64,000 nt of DNA from Paraburkholderia elongata. Lineage in GTDB: Bacteria > Pseudomonadota > Gammaproteobacteria > Burkholderiales > Burkholderiaceae. The stretch is from positions 1 to 64,000 of the forward strand of contig NZ_WOEZ01000199.1 in NCBI RefSeq assembly GCF_013177735.1, read 5' to 3'. Each line of letters starts with the position of its first letter. The stretch's first letter is position 1. The notes beneath the pieces were generated by a model. The model saw nothing but the letters and a program-made list of their open reading frames with translations, had not been told where the DNA came from and did no database searches. Positions 45,024 to 54,175 of the stretch are shown here, in pieces. A program made the position numbers and the translations under genes.

Positions 45024-45836
45024 ATGCTGAAAGGATACACAGTACCGCGGACGCCGCTCGGCAAGTCGTCGTTGAATCCGCCGCCGCCGTGGCATTACTC
45101 GGGCGACGTGATCGGCGTCGAGTTCTGGGCCTCGCCGGACGCAACCGCAGCGACGCTGCCGCAGGGCCTCACACCGGACCCGGACACCAACGGTCATGCG
45201 GTCGTGCTCTTCATCGACTGGCAGTTTACCGGGGAGCAAGACGAGTATCTCGATCCCGCGCGCTACCAGTACCGCGAGTTCCTGCTGCTGGTGGACGCCA
45301 GATACGGCGACCGGCGCGTCGCATGGTGCCCGTACATCTTCGTCGACAACGATGCGGCACTCGCGCGCGGCTGGATTCAAGGTTTCCCGAAGCGCCTCGC
45401 GAGCGTATACCAGACGCGCAGCTACGTCGCGCCAAGCAAGGCCGCCGCGCCCGTTGCGCCCGGCGGCCGCTTCGGCGCGAGCATGTCGGCGAGCGGTCAG
45501 CGGCTTGTCGAGGCGCGCGTGACGCTGCGTGAGCCCGTCGCCGATCCGTCGACGCTGCTGTCGCGACCGACCGTGAACCTGCGGTATTTCCCGAGCCTGT
45601 CGGCCGGCCAGCACGACCAGCCGGCGATCAACGAACTGGTGCTCTCGATCACCGACGACCTCAAGGTGGTCGACGCCTGGGTCGGCGACGGCACGGTGAC
45701 GTTTCCCGAGGCGGCGGGCGAGGAACTGTCGGCGCTCGCGCCGGTGCGCAATGGCGCCGGATTCCGCATGGGCATCTCGTACACAGTCACGGACCTGCAG
45801 CTGCTCGAGGACCTGACGCAACGCGACGCGGGCTGA
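45024..45836 (+). CDS. Acetoacetate decarboxylase-family protein
   Basis: A 270-residue protein. Family marks are LPQGLTPDPDTNGHAVVLFIDWQ near 45-65, the YREFLLLV segment and ARGWIQGFPKRLASVY, where the Lys corresponds to the Schiff-base region of acetoacetate decarboxylase. Many family members are not decarboxylases but aldolase-like enzymes, so the reaction is open. ATG 45024 follows GGGAGAACGAG. It lies just upstream of the ytcA-mdtNOP genes and may be co-transcribed. Confidence 0.85.
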   Translation: MLKGYTVPRTPLGKSSLNPPPPWHYSGDVIGVEFWASPDATAATLPQGLTPDPDTNGHAVVLFIDWQFTGEQDEYLDPARYQYREFLLLVDARYGDRRVAWCPYIFVDNDAALARGWIQGFPKRLASVYQTRSYVAPSKAAAPVAPGGRFGASMSASGQRLVEARVTLREPVADPSTLLSRPTVNLRYFPSLSAGQHDQPAINELVLSITDDLKVVDAWVGDGTVTFPEAAGEELSALAPVRNGAGFRMGISYTVTDLQLLEDLTQRDAG

Positions 45837-45864
45837 GAGCGCCTGCCATCAAGGAGAGACGGCG

Positions 45865-46143
45865 ATGTCGAGTGTTTTGCGCCCTGGGCGCCATGCGTGG
45901 ACGCTCGTGTTGTCGTGCGCGACGCTGACTGCCTGTAGCGACGCGCCGTCGGTCGGCGTGCTGGGCGCGTATTTTCCGGACTGGCTGTTCTGCATCACGG
46001 GCGGCGTGCTGCTGGCCGCATGCGTGCACGTGCTGCTCTCGCGCAGCGGCCGCGGCGCCTGGCTCGCGCCGCCCGCGATCGTCTACCCGGCGCTGACGGT
46101 GTTGTTTTCGATCGCGCTCTGGGTAGCAGGCTTCAACCTTTAA
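45865..46143 (+). CDS. ytcA: YtcA-like small inner-membrane lipoprotein
   Basis: A 92-residue protein. The N-terminus has a lipobox (TLTACSDAPSVG) and two transmembrane segments follow (about 40-58 and 66-90). The motif GAYFPDWLFCITGG is typical of YtcA, which is encoded with mdtNOP in enterobacteria. Function is unknown but presumably aids the efflux pump. It comes 28 bp after the previous gene with AAGGAGAG upstream. Confidence 0.82.
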   Translation: MSSVLRPGRHAWTLVLSCATLTACSDAPSVGVLGAYFPDWLFCITGGVLLAACVHVLLSRSGRGAWLAPPAIVYPALTVLFSIALWVAGFNL

Positions 46144-46182
46144 TCGCTTCAACCCCTTCAACCTTCAACCGACCGTGTGACC

Positions 46183-47274
46183 ATGACCGCTGCCCACAGC
46201 ACGGACGCAGGAACGCAGCGTCCGCGAATCTGGCCCGCCTTGCTGCTGATCGTGCTGGCGGGAATCGCGGTAATCGCCGTGATCTGGCGCGTGGATACCG
46301 CGCCGCGCACCGACGACGCCTATGCGTACGCCGACACGATCGGCGTCTCGCCCGAAGTCAGCGGCAAGATCGTGACGCTCGCGGTGCGCAACAACCAGGC
46401 GGTGAAGCAGGGCGATCTGCTGTTCGAGATCGACCCGCGGCCGTATCAGTTCGCGTTGCAGCGCGCGCAGGCGGCGCTCGCGCAACTCGATGCGCAGATT
46501 CCGCTGACGCAGCGCACCGTCAATGCGCAAGGATTCAGCGCCGACGCTGCAAAGTCGGCGGTCGTGCGTGCGCAAACCGCCGCGAAGCAGGCGGGGGACA
46601 CGCTGGCAAGAATGGAGCCGCTGATTGCGAAGGGCTACATCTCCGCCGACGAACTGGAGCGCGCGCGCACCGCGCAACGCGCGGCGCAGGCCGAGCTTGA
46701 GGCCGCGCAATCGCAGGCGCGCGAGGCGCAGGCGGCGGTCAGCAGCGTCGCCGCGCTCGTCGCGCAGCGCTCGGTGCTGCTCGCCGAAATTGCGACGGCG
46801 CAGCTCAACCTCGAATATGCGACCGTGCGCGCTCCGTTCGATGGCCGCGTCGTCGAGCTGCGCACGTCCGTCGGGCAATTCGTGTCCGCGCAAAAGCCCG
46901 TCTTCACACTGATCGATACGCGGCACTGGTACGTGGTCGCCAATTTCCGCGAGAACGAGCTCGCCAACATCCGGCCCGGCACCCGTGCGACCGTGTACCT
47001 GATGAGCAATACCCGCATCCGTTTCAGCGGCTCGATCGACTCGATCGGCTTCGGCGTCGATCCGCAGGACGGCGGCGGCACCGCAAACGGTCTGCCGAAC
47101 ATCCAGCAAAGCATCAACTGGGTGCACGTCGCGCAGCGCTTTCCGGTGAAGATACGGGTCGATCATCCCGATCCGCAACTGTTCCGGATCGGCACGTCCG
47201 CTGTCGCCGTGCTGCAACCCGAACGTCGCGACGATCGCAACAATCGCGCGACGCCCGATGGAGCGCCGTCATGA
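46183..47274 (+). CDS. mdtN: HlyD-family periplasmic adaptor of an MdtNOP efflux pump
   Basis: A 363-residue membrane fusion protein. One N-terminal membrane helix (LLLIVLAGIAVIAVIW) is followed by the biotinyl-lipoyl half VSPEVSGKIVTLAVRNNQAVKQ, an Ala-rich coiled coil (about 90-205), and the second half DGRVVELRTSVGQFV. It joins the inner-membrane FUSC protein to the outer-membrane channel. ATG 46183 is chosen; a GTG two codons earlier is possible. The stop overlaps the start of mdtO by 4 bp. Confidence 0.9.
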   Translation: MTAAHSTDAGTQRPRIWPALLLIVLAGIAVIAVIWRVDTAPRTDDAYAYADTIGVSPEVSGKIVTLAVRNNQAVKQGDLLFEIDPRPYQFALQRAQAALAQLDAQIPLTQRTVNAQGFSADAAKSAVVRAQTAAKQAGDTLARMEPLIAKGYISADELERARTAQRAAQAELEAAQSQAREAQAAVSSVAALVAQRSVLLAEIATAQLNLEYATVRAPFDGRVVELRTSVGQFVSAQKPVFTLIDTRHWYVVANFRENELANIRPGTRATVYLMSNTRIRFSGSIDSIGFGVDPQDGGGTANGLPNIQQSINWVHVAQRFPVKIRVDHPDPQLFRIGTSAVAVLQPERRDDRNNRATPDGAPS

Positions 47275-49481
47275 GCGGCCTTGATGGCGTCGGGCGCAGT
47301 CTCGCATGGCCGCGGCCGCTCGCGGAGCTCGCAGCCTTCCTGCGCGACGAGCTCGCCGCGTTTCCGGGGCGCGGCAACGTGACGTTGCGCTGCGTGCTCG
47401 GCAGCGCGATCGTGATCGTCCTGTCGATGACCTTGCAGGTACCCGAGCTGGCGGTGTCGCTGATCGTGGTGTTCTTCGTCACGCAGGCGAACATCGTGCT
47501 GACCCGCGTGGTCGCATTGAATCTCGTGATCGGCACGACGTGTGCGATCGCCTCCACGATCGGTCTCTACGCGCTGACGTTCGACTATCCGCTGCTGCGC
47601 ATCATCGTTGCGAGCGCAATCTTTTTTTGCAGCACTTACCTCATGCGGGCCGTGACGAATTTCGGGCTCGTTTTCTTTCTCGTCTCGCTGGTCGTGATTT
47701 ACGCGCAGAGCTTTGGCGATCTGACCGATAACGCGGAAGCGCTAGTGCGTAACTGTCTGTGGCTGTGGTCGGCGGTCAGCTACGCCGTTGCATCGTCGCT
47801 GATCATCAATACGCTGTTTCTGCCAGCCGAGCCGGAGCGGCAGTTGCGCGCCGCGATGCAACGGCAGCTCGCGACGGCCAATGCGCGGCTCGCCGCCGTG
47901 ATTGACGCGCATGCGCCGGCCGTGCGGATCGGCTCGCTCGATCTCGAGCAGGGCGCACTGTCGTTGCAGAAGCTGTTGCGCTTCTCGACCATGCGTCACC
48001 GCTACAGCAAGGAGGACGCGTCGGCGAGGCTGGCCTGCGTGACCGCGGTATCACGCATCTTCGAGGCTGCCGCGGTGCTGCCCGACCATGCCGTCGCGCA
48101 CGGCGCTGGGCAGATCGATGCCATCCGCGCGGTGCAGGACGAACTCGTGTCGCTCGATCACACGATCGGCGATGACGCGCAATGGCTGCACTGGAGCGCA
48201 CCTACGCACGCGCCGGTATCGACGTCGATAGCGGCCATAGACGCGATGCAGCGTGCGCTCAACGCGTTCGCCGATGCAACGCGGGTCGCCGCACCGGCGC
48301 CGCCGGCCGATGCAACGCGGAGCACCGCGCCGACGCCGTCGGACGATGCGGCCACCGGCGCTGCAGCGGCCGATCCGGCGAAAGCGACGAAACCACCGGC
48401 GCGCTCTGCGCTGCTCGAACCGGGCGTCTTCGCGAATCCGCGCTACGCGCGCTTCTCGCTGCGTACGCTGCTGTCGGTACTGATCTGCTATGTGTTCTAC
48501 AACGCGGTGAACTGGCCGGGCATCCACACGATCATGCTGACGTGTCTCATCGTCGCGCTGCCGAGCCTTGGCGCGTCGAGCCGCCATGGCCTGCTGCGGA
48601 TCAGCGGCGCACTGGTCGGCAGCGCGCTGGCGCTGCTCATGGTCGCGTTCGTGATTCCGCACCTGGAGAGCGTGACGGGGCTGCTGCTGATGAGCCTGCC
48701 CGTGATCGCGCTCGGCGCCTGGGTGTCGGCGGGTTCCGAGCGGATCAGCTATGCCGGCGTCCAGATCATGTTTACGTTTGCGCTGGCGTTGCTCGAATCG
48801 TTCTCGCCGCCGTCCGATCTCACCGAGATCCGCGACCGGATCGTCGGCATTCTGCTAGGTGTCGGCGTGGCAACCTTCATCCAGATGTCGATGTGGCCGG
48901 AAGGCGAAGCCGATGCGCTGCGCACGCAACTGGCCTCGGTGCTGCGCAAGATCGCGGCGCTGGCGCGCCTCGAGGCGAGGGCGGTGCTCACCGGTCCGCG
49001 CGCGACGGATTCGGCGGCGGTGGTCGAAACATGGGCCATGCTCGCGGACTGCGAGACGGTGCTGGCACGCGTCGCGCTCGAACCCGACTGGCGCGAGGGC
49101 GAGACGGCGCGCATTACGCCCCTGTCGCAGACGGTGCTCGCGCAGAGCCGGGCGATGCTCGTCGCGATCGAAGCGTTTCACCACGAGGCGATGACCGGTG
49201 CGTCAGCAGGCGCGTCGATGGAGCGCGCAGGGAGTTTTCAGTCGGAGGTCGCGGATGCGCTGGAGCGATACGCGTCACAACTCGCGGCCGAGCCACCGGC
49301 CGCGACGACTCCAGCGCCGCTCGACCCGAGTGGACTGCGCGCCGCGCCGACAGGGGCAGCGGGCGCCGCAGGCGAAGAAGCGCTGGAACGGCACGCGCAA
49401 CGGATCGATGCGGCGCTCGCCGGGTTGCCGCGCTGGTCGGCCGGAGAGCATGGGTCCGGCGAATTCGCGAGTGCGGGGTGA
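47271..49481 (+). CDS. mdtO: FUSC-family inner-membrane efflux transporter, MdtO type
   Basis: A 736-residue aromatic-acid or drug exporter. Two blocks of about five to six membrane helices are seen (about 45-190 and 395-540), separated by cytoplasmic regions. The middle region (about 345-385) is an Ala/Pro/Thr-rich linker with repeats (ATRVAAPAPPADATRSTAP), likely variable. The C-terminal soluble domain is helical. FUSC proteins work with HlyD and NodT partners, as here. Confidence 0.88.
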   Translation: MSGLDGVGRSLAWPRPLAELAAFLRDELAAFPGRGNVTLRCVLGSAIVIVLSMTLQVPELAVSLIVVFFVTQANIVLTRVVALNLVIGTTCAIASTIGLYALTFDYPLLRIIVASAIFFCSTYLMRAVTNFGLVFFLVSLVVIYAQSFGDLTDNAEALVRNCLWLWSAVSYAVASSLIINTLFLPAEPERQLRAAMQRQLATANARLAAVIDAHAPAVRIGSLDLEQGALSLQKLLRFSTMRHRYSKEDASARLACVTAVSRIFEAAAVLPDHAVAHGAGQIDAIRAVQDELVSLDHTIGDDAQWLHWSAPTHAPVSTSIAAIDAMQRALNAFADATRVAAPAPPADATRSTAPTPSDDAATGAAAADPAKATKPPARSALLEPGVFANPRYARFSLRTLLSVLICYVFYNAVNWPGIHTIMLTCLIVALPSLGASSRHGLLRISGALVGSALALLMVAFVIPHLESVTGLLLMSLPVIALGAWVSAGSERISYAGVQIMFTFALALLESFSPPSDLTEIRDRIVGILLGVGVATFIQMSMWPEGEADALRTQLASVLRKIAALARLEARAVLTGPRATDSAAVVETWAMLADCETVLARVALEPDWREGETARITPLSQTVLAQSRAMLVAIEAFHHEAMTGASAGASMERAGSFQSEVADALERYASQLAAEPPAATTPAPLDPSGLRAAPTGAAGAAGEEALERHAQRIDAALAGLPRWSAGEHGSGEFASAG

Positions 49482-49487
49482 TCTGCG

Positions 49488-51041
49488 ATGACGCGCTTCG
49501 CCTGCATTCTCCACCGCCTGCCGCGCCTATTGGCTGCACGACCGGCTGCACGACGGGCCGCACGACTGGCTGCACGACTCGCCAACCACTGGCTCGCGTC
49601 GCTCGCGCTGCCGTTGCTCGCCTCGTGCGCGCTCATTCACCACGACAGTCCGCCCGCCGCGATGATAGTGCCGCAGCAGATCCGTCTCGCCGACGACATC
49701 CATCTCGCGAACGAAGGCTGGCCGTCGGCGCGCTGGTGGGAGCAGTATCGCGATCCGCAGCTCGATACGCTCGTCGAGCTGGCGCTCGCCCATGCGCCGA
49801 CGCTCGCCATTGCACGCGAGCACGTCTCACAGGCCAACGCGCAGGTCGAGCTGATTCGCGCGGGGTCCGGTCTGCAGATGTCGGCGCTGGCGGATGCCGA
49901 TCGCGAGCGGGTCTCGGGGCACGGTTTCCTCAGCGCGTATGCGTCGCACGACCCGGCGATCGGAGCCTACGGGCCGTGGTATTGGACCGGGCTGGTGGGC
50001 GTCGACGCTCACTACGACATCGACATCTGGGGCAAGCAGCGCGACCTCGTGCGTGCGGCGATCGGCGAGCAGAACGCGCGGCGCGCGGAGGCGGCGCAGG
50101 CCGAGCTCGAGCTGTCGGCAGGCGTTGCGCAGCTCTACTACAGCATCCAGATCACCTACGCGAGCCTCGACCTGTTGCGGGAGCTTCGCGAAGTGCGCGT
50201 GTTCGAGCTCGACACGCGATCGGCGCGGCACGAACGCGGCCTCGAAGCGCTGACCCAGACCGCCGAGGCGCGCTCGCAGTTGCTCGCGATCGACCAGCAG
50301 ATTGCGTCGAGCGAGGAGCAGGTCGTCCACGCGCGCGAGGCGCTGCGCGCGCTGGCGGGCGCCGGTCCCGACGATCTGCCGGCGATCGCGCCGGTGCCGT
50401 TGCCGGCGCCGTCGGCTTCGCTGCCGTCGACGCTGTCGTACGAGCTGCTTGCGCGGCGCCCGGATCTGCAGGCGATGCGCTGGCTGGTGCAGGCGTCGTT
50501 CGATAAGATCGATGCAGCGAAAGCGGCGTTCTACCCGAGCTTCGACATCACCGCATTCTTCGGTTTCAACGCGCTGCGAATGCGCGACCTGTTCATGCAT
50601 TCGAGCCAGCAGATCAACCTGATTCCCGGCCTCACGCTGCCGATCTTCGACGGCGGCCGCCTGAACGCGAACCTGCACGGCGCGCGCACGGCCAGCAACA
50701 CGCTGATCGAGCAGTACAACCAGGCGGTGCTCGACGCGGTGCGCGACGTCGCGCAGAGCGGCAGCGAGATCGACGACCTCGATCATCGTGCGCATCTGCA
50801 GCGTGAGCGGATCGACGCGTTGCGCTTTGCGAGCGACAGTGCCGAGGCGGGCTACCAGACCGGCCTCGGCGACAGGACGACCGCGATGCAGGCGAAGGCA
50901 CCGGTAATCGTTGGGCGCCTCGGGCTCGTGCAGCTTACCGGCGACGAGATCGAGGCGGGCATCGTGCTGACCAAGGCGCTCGGTGGCGGCTATCGCAGCG
51001 ACGACCTGCCGGGGGACCCGGCCGGCACGAAGGTGCATTAG
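49488..51041 (+). CDS. mdtP: Outer-membrane efflux lipoprotein, NodT/MdtP type
   Basis: A 517-residue TolC-like outer-membrane factor. The lipobox LLASCAL gives a lipidated Cys near residue 46; the family continues with WWEQYRDPQLDTLVELAL and YDIDIWGKQRDLVRAA. The second repeat has ELLARRPDLQAMRWLVQA and FPG-like segment LIPGLTLPIFDGGRLNAN. Before the signal's hydrophobic core lies an unusual Ala/Arg repeat (AARP, AARR, AARL, AARL). It completes the pump operon; a hairpin follows. Confidence 0.9.
   Translation: MTRFACILHRLPRLLAARPAARRAARLAARLANHWLASLALPLLASCALIHHDSPPAAMIVPQQIRLADDIHLANEGWPSARWWEQYRDPQLDTLVELALAHAPTLAIAREHVSQANAQVELIRAGSGLQMSALADADRERVSGHGFLSAYASHDPAIGAYGPWYWTGLVGVDAHYDIDIWGKQRDLVRAAIGEQNARRAEAAQAELELSAGVAQLYYSIQITYASLDLLRELREVRVFELDTRSARHERGLEALTQTAEARSQLLAIDQQIASSEEQVVHAREALRALAGAGPDDLPAIAPVPLPAPSASLPSTLSYELLARRPDLQAMRWLVQASFDKIDAAKAAFYPSFDITAFFGFNALRMRDLFMHSSQQINLIPGLTLPIFDGGRLNANLHGARTASNTLIEQYNQAVLDAVRDVAQSGSEIDDLDHRAHLQRERIDALRFASDSAEAGYQTGLGDRTTAMQAKAPVIVGRLGLVQLTGDEIEAGIVLTKALGGGYRSDDLPGDPAGTKVH
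49532..49579 (+). repeat. Four 12-bp tandem repeats in the MdtP signal region
   Basis: Four units close to GGCTGCACGACN lie at 49532, 49544, 49556 and 49568. They encode the AARx tetrapeptides in the positively charged part of the lipoprotein signal. Units are in frame (12 bp), so copy-number change would not break the gene. Confidence 0.8.
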
Positions 51042-51055
51042 GGCACGTTCGCAAG

Positions 51056-51078
51056 CCTGTTATTAGCGTGAACAGGCC
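51056..51078. terminator. Hairpin downstream of mdtP
   Basis: GCCTGTT (51056-51062), 9-base loop, AACAGGC (51072-51078), 15 bp after the mdtP stop. A second hairpin, CCCCC-GTTC-GGGGG, lies at 51136-51149. Either could end the efflux operon; the first resembles dispersed intergenic repeats. No gene is seen in 51042-51300. Confidence 0.5.
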
Positions 51079-51300
51079 CTAAACGGCGAGCGCCGGGTTC
51101 GTTGCTGCTGCCGGTTGTCCGTGCGAGCGTGGCGACCCCCGTTCGGGGGATTGAGCGCCATGCCTTCCGACCCTAACGTGACCGATGACGCGCCTGCAAG
51201 GGAGCCGAGTCATGAAGAATAATGATGCTTCGGGAATCAGCACTCCATTTCGGGAAATGCCGCTATTCCGCCGGGAACCGTTGATCGGTCGAGGCGGGGC

Positions 51301-51711
51301 GTGACGGAGGACATCGATCTGATCGAGCTCACCGCCGAAATCGTGGCGAGCTTCGTGTCGTGCAATCCGTTGCCGGCGGCCGATCTGCCGGCGTTCATCG
51401 CGAGCACCTACGCTGCGCTGGCCGCATTGCGTACGGCATCGGCACCGGCCGCGCAGCAGCGGGCTGCGGTGCCGATCGAGGAATCGGTGCACGACGATTA
51501 CCTCGTCTGTCTCGAAGACGGACGCAAGCTGAAGTCGCTCAAGCGCTACCTGCAGCGCCACTTCGCGATGACCCCCGACGAATACCGCGCGAAGTGGGGC
51601 CTGCCCGCTGCTTACCCGATGGTCGCGCCGGCTTATTCCGCGCTGCGCTCGTCGATTGCGAAGCGCCATGCGGCGGGCGCAATCAAGCCGCGTCGCGACA
51701 ACCTGAGATGA
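51301..51711 (+). CDS. MucR/Ros-family regulator with a degenerate zinc finger
   Basis: A 136-residue DNA-binding protein of the Ros/MucR family. The opening IELTAEIVASFVSCNPLPAADLP and the core SLKRYLQRHFAMTPDEYRAKWGL are family hallmarks. In the zinc finger the second Cys is Asp (YLVCLEDGRKLKSLK) and the first His is Tyr, so it may fold without zinc, as known for some Mesorhizobium homologues. The GTG start follows GAGGCGGGGC. Targets unknown. Confidence 0.85.
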   Translation: MTEDIDLIELTAEIVASFVSCNPLPAADLPAFIASTYAALAALRTASAPAAQQRAAVPIEESVHDDYLVCLEDGRKLKSLKRYLQRHFAMTPDEYRAKWGLPAAYPMVAPAYSALRSSIAKRHAAGAIKPRRDNLR

Positions 51712-52144
51712 ACGCACGAACAGGCGACGCCGCTCCCGTCGCGCTCCCCCAAAGAGGGGATGTCGTGCTGCCGCCAGACTGCGCAAGATGGGGACCGTCG
51801 AGATCTGCCCCACGAAGCCGTCCGGGTTTCGGTACGGGCGCATCGACGGAGGCGCACATGATCACGCAGACATCGAATACAGCCATGCAGGCCGACCTGG
51901 CGGATGACGAACGCTGCCGCGCCGCGCCTGCTCGACGGCTGAGCACCAGCCGCATCACAAACCACGGTATCGATCGCTTTCGCTTCGGTTGCTGCTCGAA
52001 CAACACCGGACAATACCGGGCGACAACGCATCCTTTACCGAAAAAGAACCGAATCATCACGCTTTTCCGGACGGTCATCTCTAGTCTGGACGGTACTGCG
52101 GTCGTCAAGCGGTTGCGACGATCTGGTGTCCAACGGAGCGTGGA
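51712..52144. other. Intergenic region
   Basis: 433 bp between the MucR-like and LuxR-type genes. It contains several short open frames on both strands, none with family resemblance or a good ribosome site. I see no supported gene; it probably holds the LuxR-type gene promoter. Confidence 0.4.
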
Positions 52145-53950
52145 ATGAACGAGGCATTTGTCTGCGAAACTCATCAGGAAGCGGCGCATCCTCATCCCCG
52201 TGCGGCGCCGCCGCGGGCGCAGTCCGAAGCGCTCGCGATGCGGGGGCTTCACGTCGTGCCGCCCGTGCCGGTGTACGTCGACGAAAGTCAGTCATCGGCG
52301 CGCGTCGGCCGGGAACGGCCGGCGGTGAGTGTGGCGCGCATCCATCTGGATCTTGCGCGCGCGTGGCAAATGCTGATCCGGCTCATGGCCGCCGAAGCGC
52401 TGCTGATCGCGCAGCGGATTGAAGGACAGGTCGGCCCGTTGCCGGGACCGGTCGCGCTTGCGCTGCGCTGCGAGATCGCGGCCGTGCGGGCCGCGGCGCT
52501 CCTGCTGCAGGACGACGCGGGGGCGGCCTTGGCCGCTGCGCTTTGCGCGCTGCGGCTCGGCTCTGCAACGCCCACCGCGCGCGTCGCGCTGACCGTGTGC
52601 CGCTGCGCTTATTGGCGCCTCGGCGATCCTGAGAGTTCCTACACGCTGGAACGCCGCGAGCTGAGCGAGCCGGGCGAGCGGCCGGGCCGGCTGCGCGCGA
52701 TCACCGCGATGTTCGACCTTGCGCTCGACGCCGCGATCGAATTCGCTCAGATGCGTTTCCATGGCGCGCGCTTGCTGGCCGACGACGCGCTTGACGTCGC
52801 GCGTCGCTGTCGCGCCGGCTCGGCGGCGCTCGACGCGCTGCCCGCCTGCGTGATGGCGCAGGTGCTGTACGAGGAGGGCCGCGTCGACGAGAGTGAGGCG
52901 CTGGTCGCAGCAAGGCTGCCGGGAATCCGGCAGGGTGGCACGATCGAAGGCGCGTTGCGCGGTTACGGACTGCTCGCCCGAATTGCTGCGAAAAGGCGGC
53001 AACCGGGACAAGGGCTCTTGCTGCTGGCCGAGGCGGATGCGCTTGGGATGAAGCGCAACTGGCCGCGGCTGCGCGCCGCCAGCCTCGCTCAGCAGGTCGA
53101 GATGCACGTGGCTGCGGATCGCATCGACCAGGCGGCGCTCTGCGCACAACGGCTCGCCGTGCTGGACGGGCAATGCGACGCGGCGAGCAGCAGCGCGCGC
53201 TTCGAGATCGCGCGCTACCACGTGCTCGCGCAGGCGCGGCTGGCGCTCGCGCAAGCGCATTCTGAAGCATCCGCGCAGGCGCATTCCGAAGCATCCGCGC
53301 AGGCGCATTCCGAAGCATCCGCCCAGGCGAATTCTGAAGCATCCGCCCAAGCACCCGCCGCGGTCGATCTCGCGGCGCTGCGGCAGCTCCATTGCGATAC
53401 CGTTCTGAGACGCGATCGATACGGCGCGGTGGCGATCGCGCTGTTGCTGGTCGAAGCGTTGCTGGTCGCAGGTCTGCGCGATGAAGCGGTCGAGGTGCTC
53501 GTCACGCTGCTGCTGCAGGCGGCTTCGGTAGGACTGCATCAGACGCTGGTCGACTGCAGTGAGCGCGTTGCGAAGCTGATCGACGGGATCGTGCGGGGTT
53601 CGATCGCGCCCGCGGGCGACGTCCGCGAACTGCTTCCCTACGCAGGCGCATTGATGTCGCGACGCCGGCGTGGCATCGCCGATGTGCAACCGGGGCGTGA
53701 TACGGCGCGGGACACGGCACGATCCGTTGCCGCCATGGGCCTCAGCGAACGTGAACGCGCAATCATCGGACTGATGGGGCGCGGGCTGACCAACAAGCAG
53801 ATCGCGATCCGGCTGCGCATCGCGCCCGAGACGGTGAAGTCGCACGCAAAGCATCTGTATACGAAGCTGTCGGTGGGGAACCGGATCGAAGCGGTGACGC
53901 TGGCGAGCCGTCTGGGTCTCGTCCGGCTATCTGGAAGTGGCGTCGATTGA
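52145..53950 (+). CDS. LuxR-type transcriptional regulator with TPR-like MalT-style domain
   Basis: A 601-residue regulator. Residues about 60-480 form helical repeats rich in Ala and Leu, like the TPR half of MalT-type proteins, without an ATPase. The C-terminal helix-turn-helix reads LSERERAIIGLMGRGLTNKQ followed by APETVKSHAKHLYTKL, the LuxR signature. Residues 369-400 are a tandem AQAHSEAS repeat, probably a flexible linker. The ATG follows ACGGAGCGTGGA. Its ligand or partner is unknown. Confidence 0.85.
   Translation: MNEAFVCETHQEAAHPHPRAAPPRAQSEALAMRGLHVVPPVPVYVDESQSSARVGRERPAVSVARIHLDLARAWQMLIRLMAAEALLIAQRIEGQVGPLPGPVALALRCEIAAVRAAALLLQDDAGAALAAALCALRLGSATPTARVALTVCRCAYWRLGDPESSYTLERRELSEPGERPGRLRAITAMFDLALDAAIEFAQMRFHGARLLADDALDVARRCRAGSAALDALPACVMAQVLYEEGRVDESEALVAARLPGIRQGGTIEGALRGYGLLARIAAKRRQPGQGLLLLAEADALGMKRNWPRLRAASLAQQVEMHVAADRIDQAALCAQRLAVLDGQCDAASSSARFEIARYHVLAQARLALAQAHSEASAQAHSEASAQAHSEASAQANSEASAQAPAAVDLAALRQLHCDTVLRRDRYGAVAIALLLVEALLVAGLRDEAVEVLVTLLLQAASVGLHQTLVDCSERVAKLIDGIVRGSIAPAGDVRELLPYAGALMSRRRRGIADVQPGRDTARDTARSVAAMGLSERERAIIGLMGRGLTNKQIAIRLRIAPETVKSHAKHLYTKLSVGNRIEAVTLASRLGLVRLSGSGVD
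53249..53344 (+). repeat. Four 24-bp tandem repeats in the LuxR-type gene
   Basis: Four in-frame 24-bp units at 53249, 53273, 53297 and 53321, plus a partial fifth, encode AQAHSEAS (AQANSEAS in the fourth). Two middle units are almost identical, implying recent expansion. Confidence 0.9.
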
Positions 53951-54175
53951 GTTAAGGGATTGCAAACGCGTCATGTGTGGCGGTAATGCGGGCAGGACCA
54001 TTCCACTACCAAATCAAGACCCAAAATTCACCCGTCTGGATTTTGACCGCCTTACTTTGACGGCAAGAATGTGCGTCTCGCCCTGGGCGTAGCATGCGCC
54101 GCGACCATCGACGACGTGTCGGCGTTCAGACAGTTGCAATTTGGGCCTAATCAAGGTGTGAGGAGCAAGGTTGGT

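Noticed and set aside
44823-45821. 332-residue antisense frame over the acetoacetate decarboxylase-family gene
   Set aside because: Arg/His-rich composition, no ribosome site or family match.
48182-50506. 774-residue plus-strand frame across mdtO and mdtP
   Set aside because: It overlaps two well-supported genes in another frame, is rich in Arg/Gly/Ala and has no family resemblance. High GC leaves shadow frames open.
49827-51038. 403-residue antisense frame over mdtP
   Set aside because: Shadow frame of a well-supported outer-membrane lipoprotein.
51683-52252. 189-residue minus-strand frame in the MucR-LuxR gap
   Set aside because: Overlaps both flanking genes, no start signal, composition unlike a protein; treated as non-coding.
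52292-53854. 520-residue antisense frame over the LuxR-type gene
   Set aside because: His/Arg/Gln-rich shadow with no domain; the sense strand has a clear LuxR helix-turn-helix.
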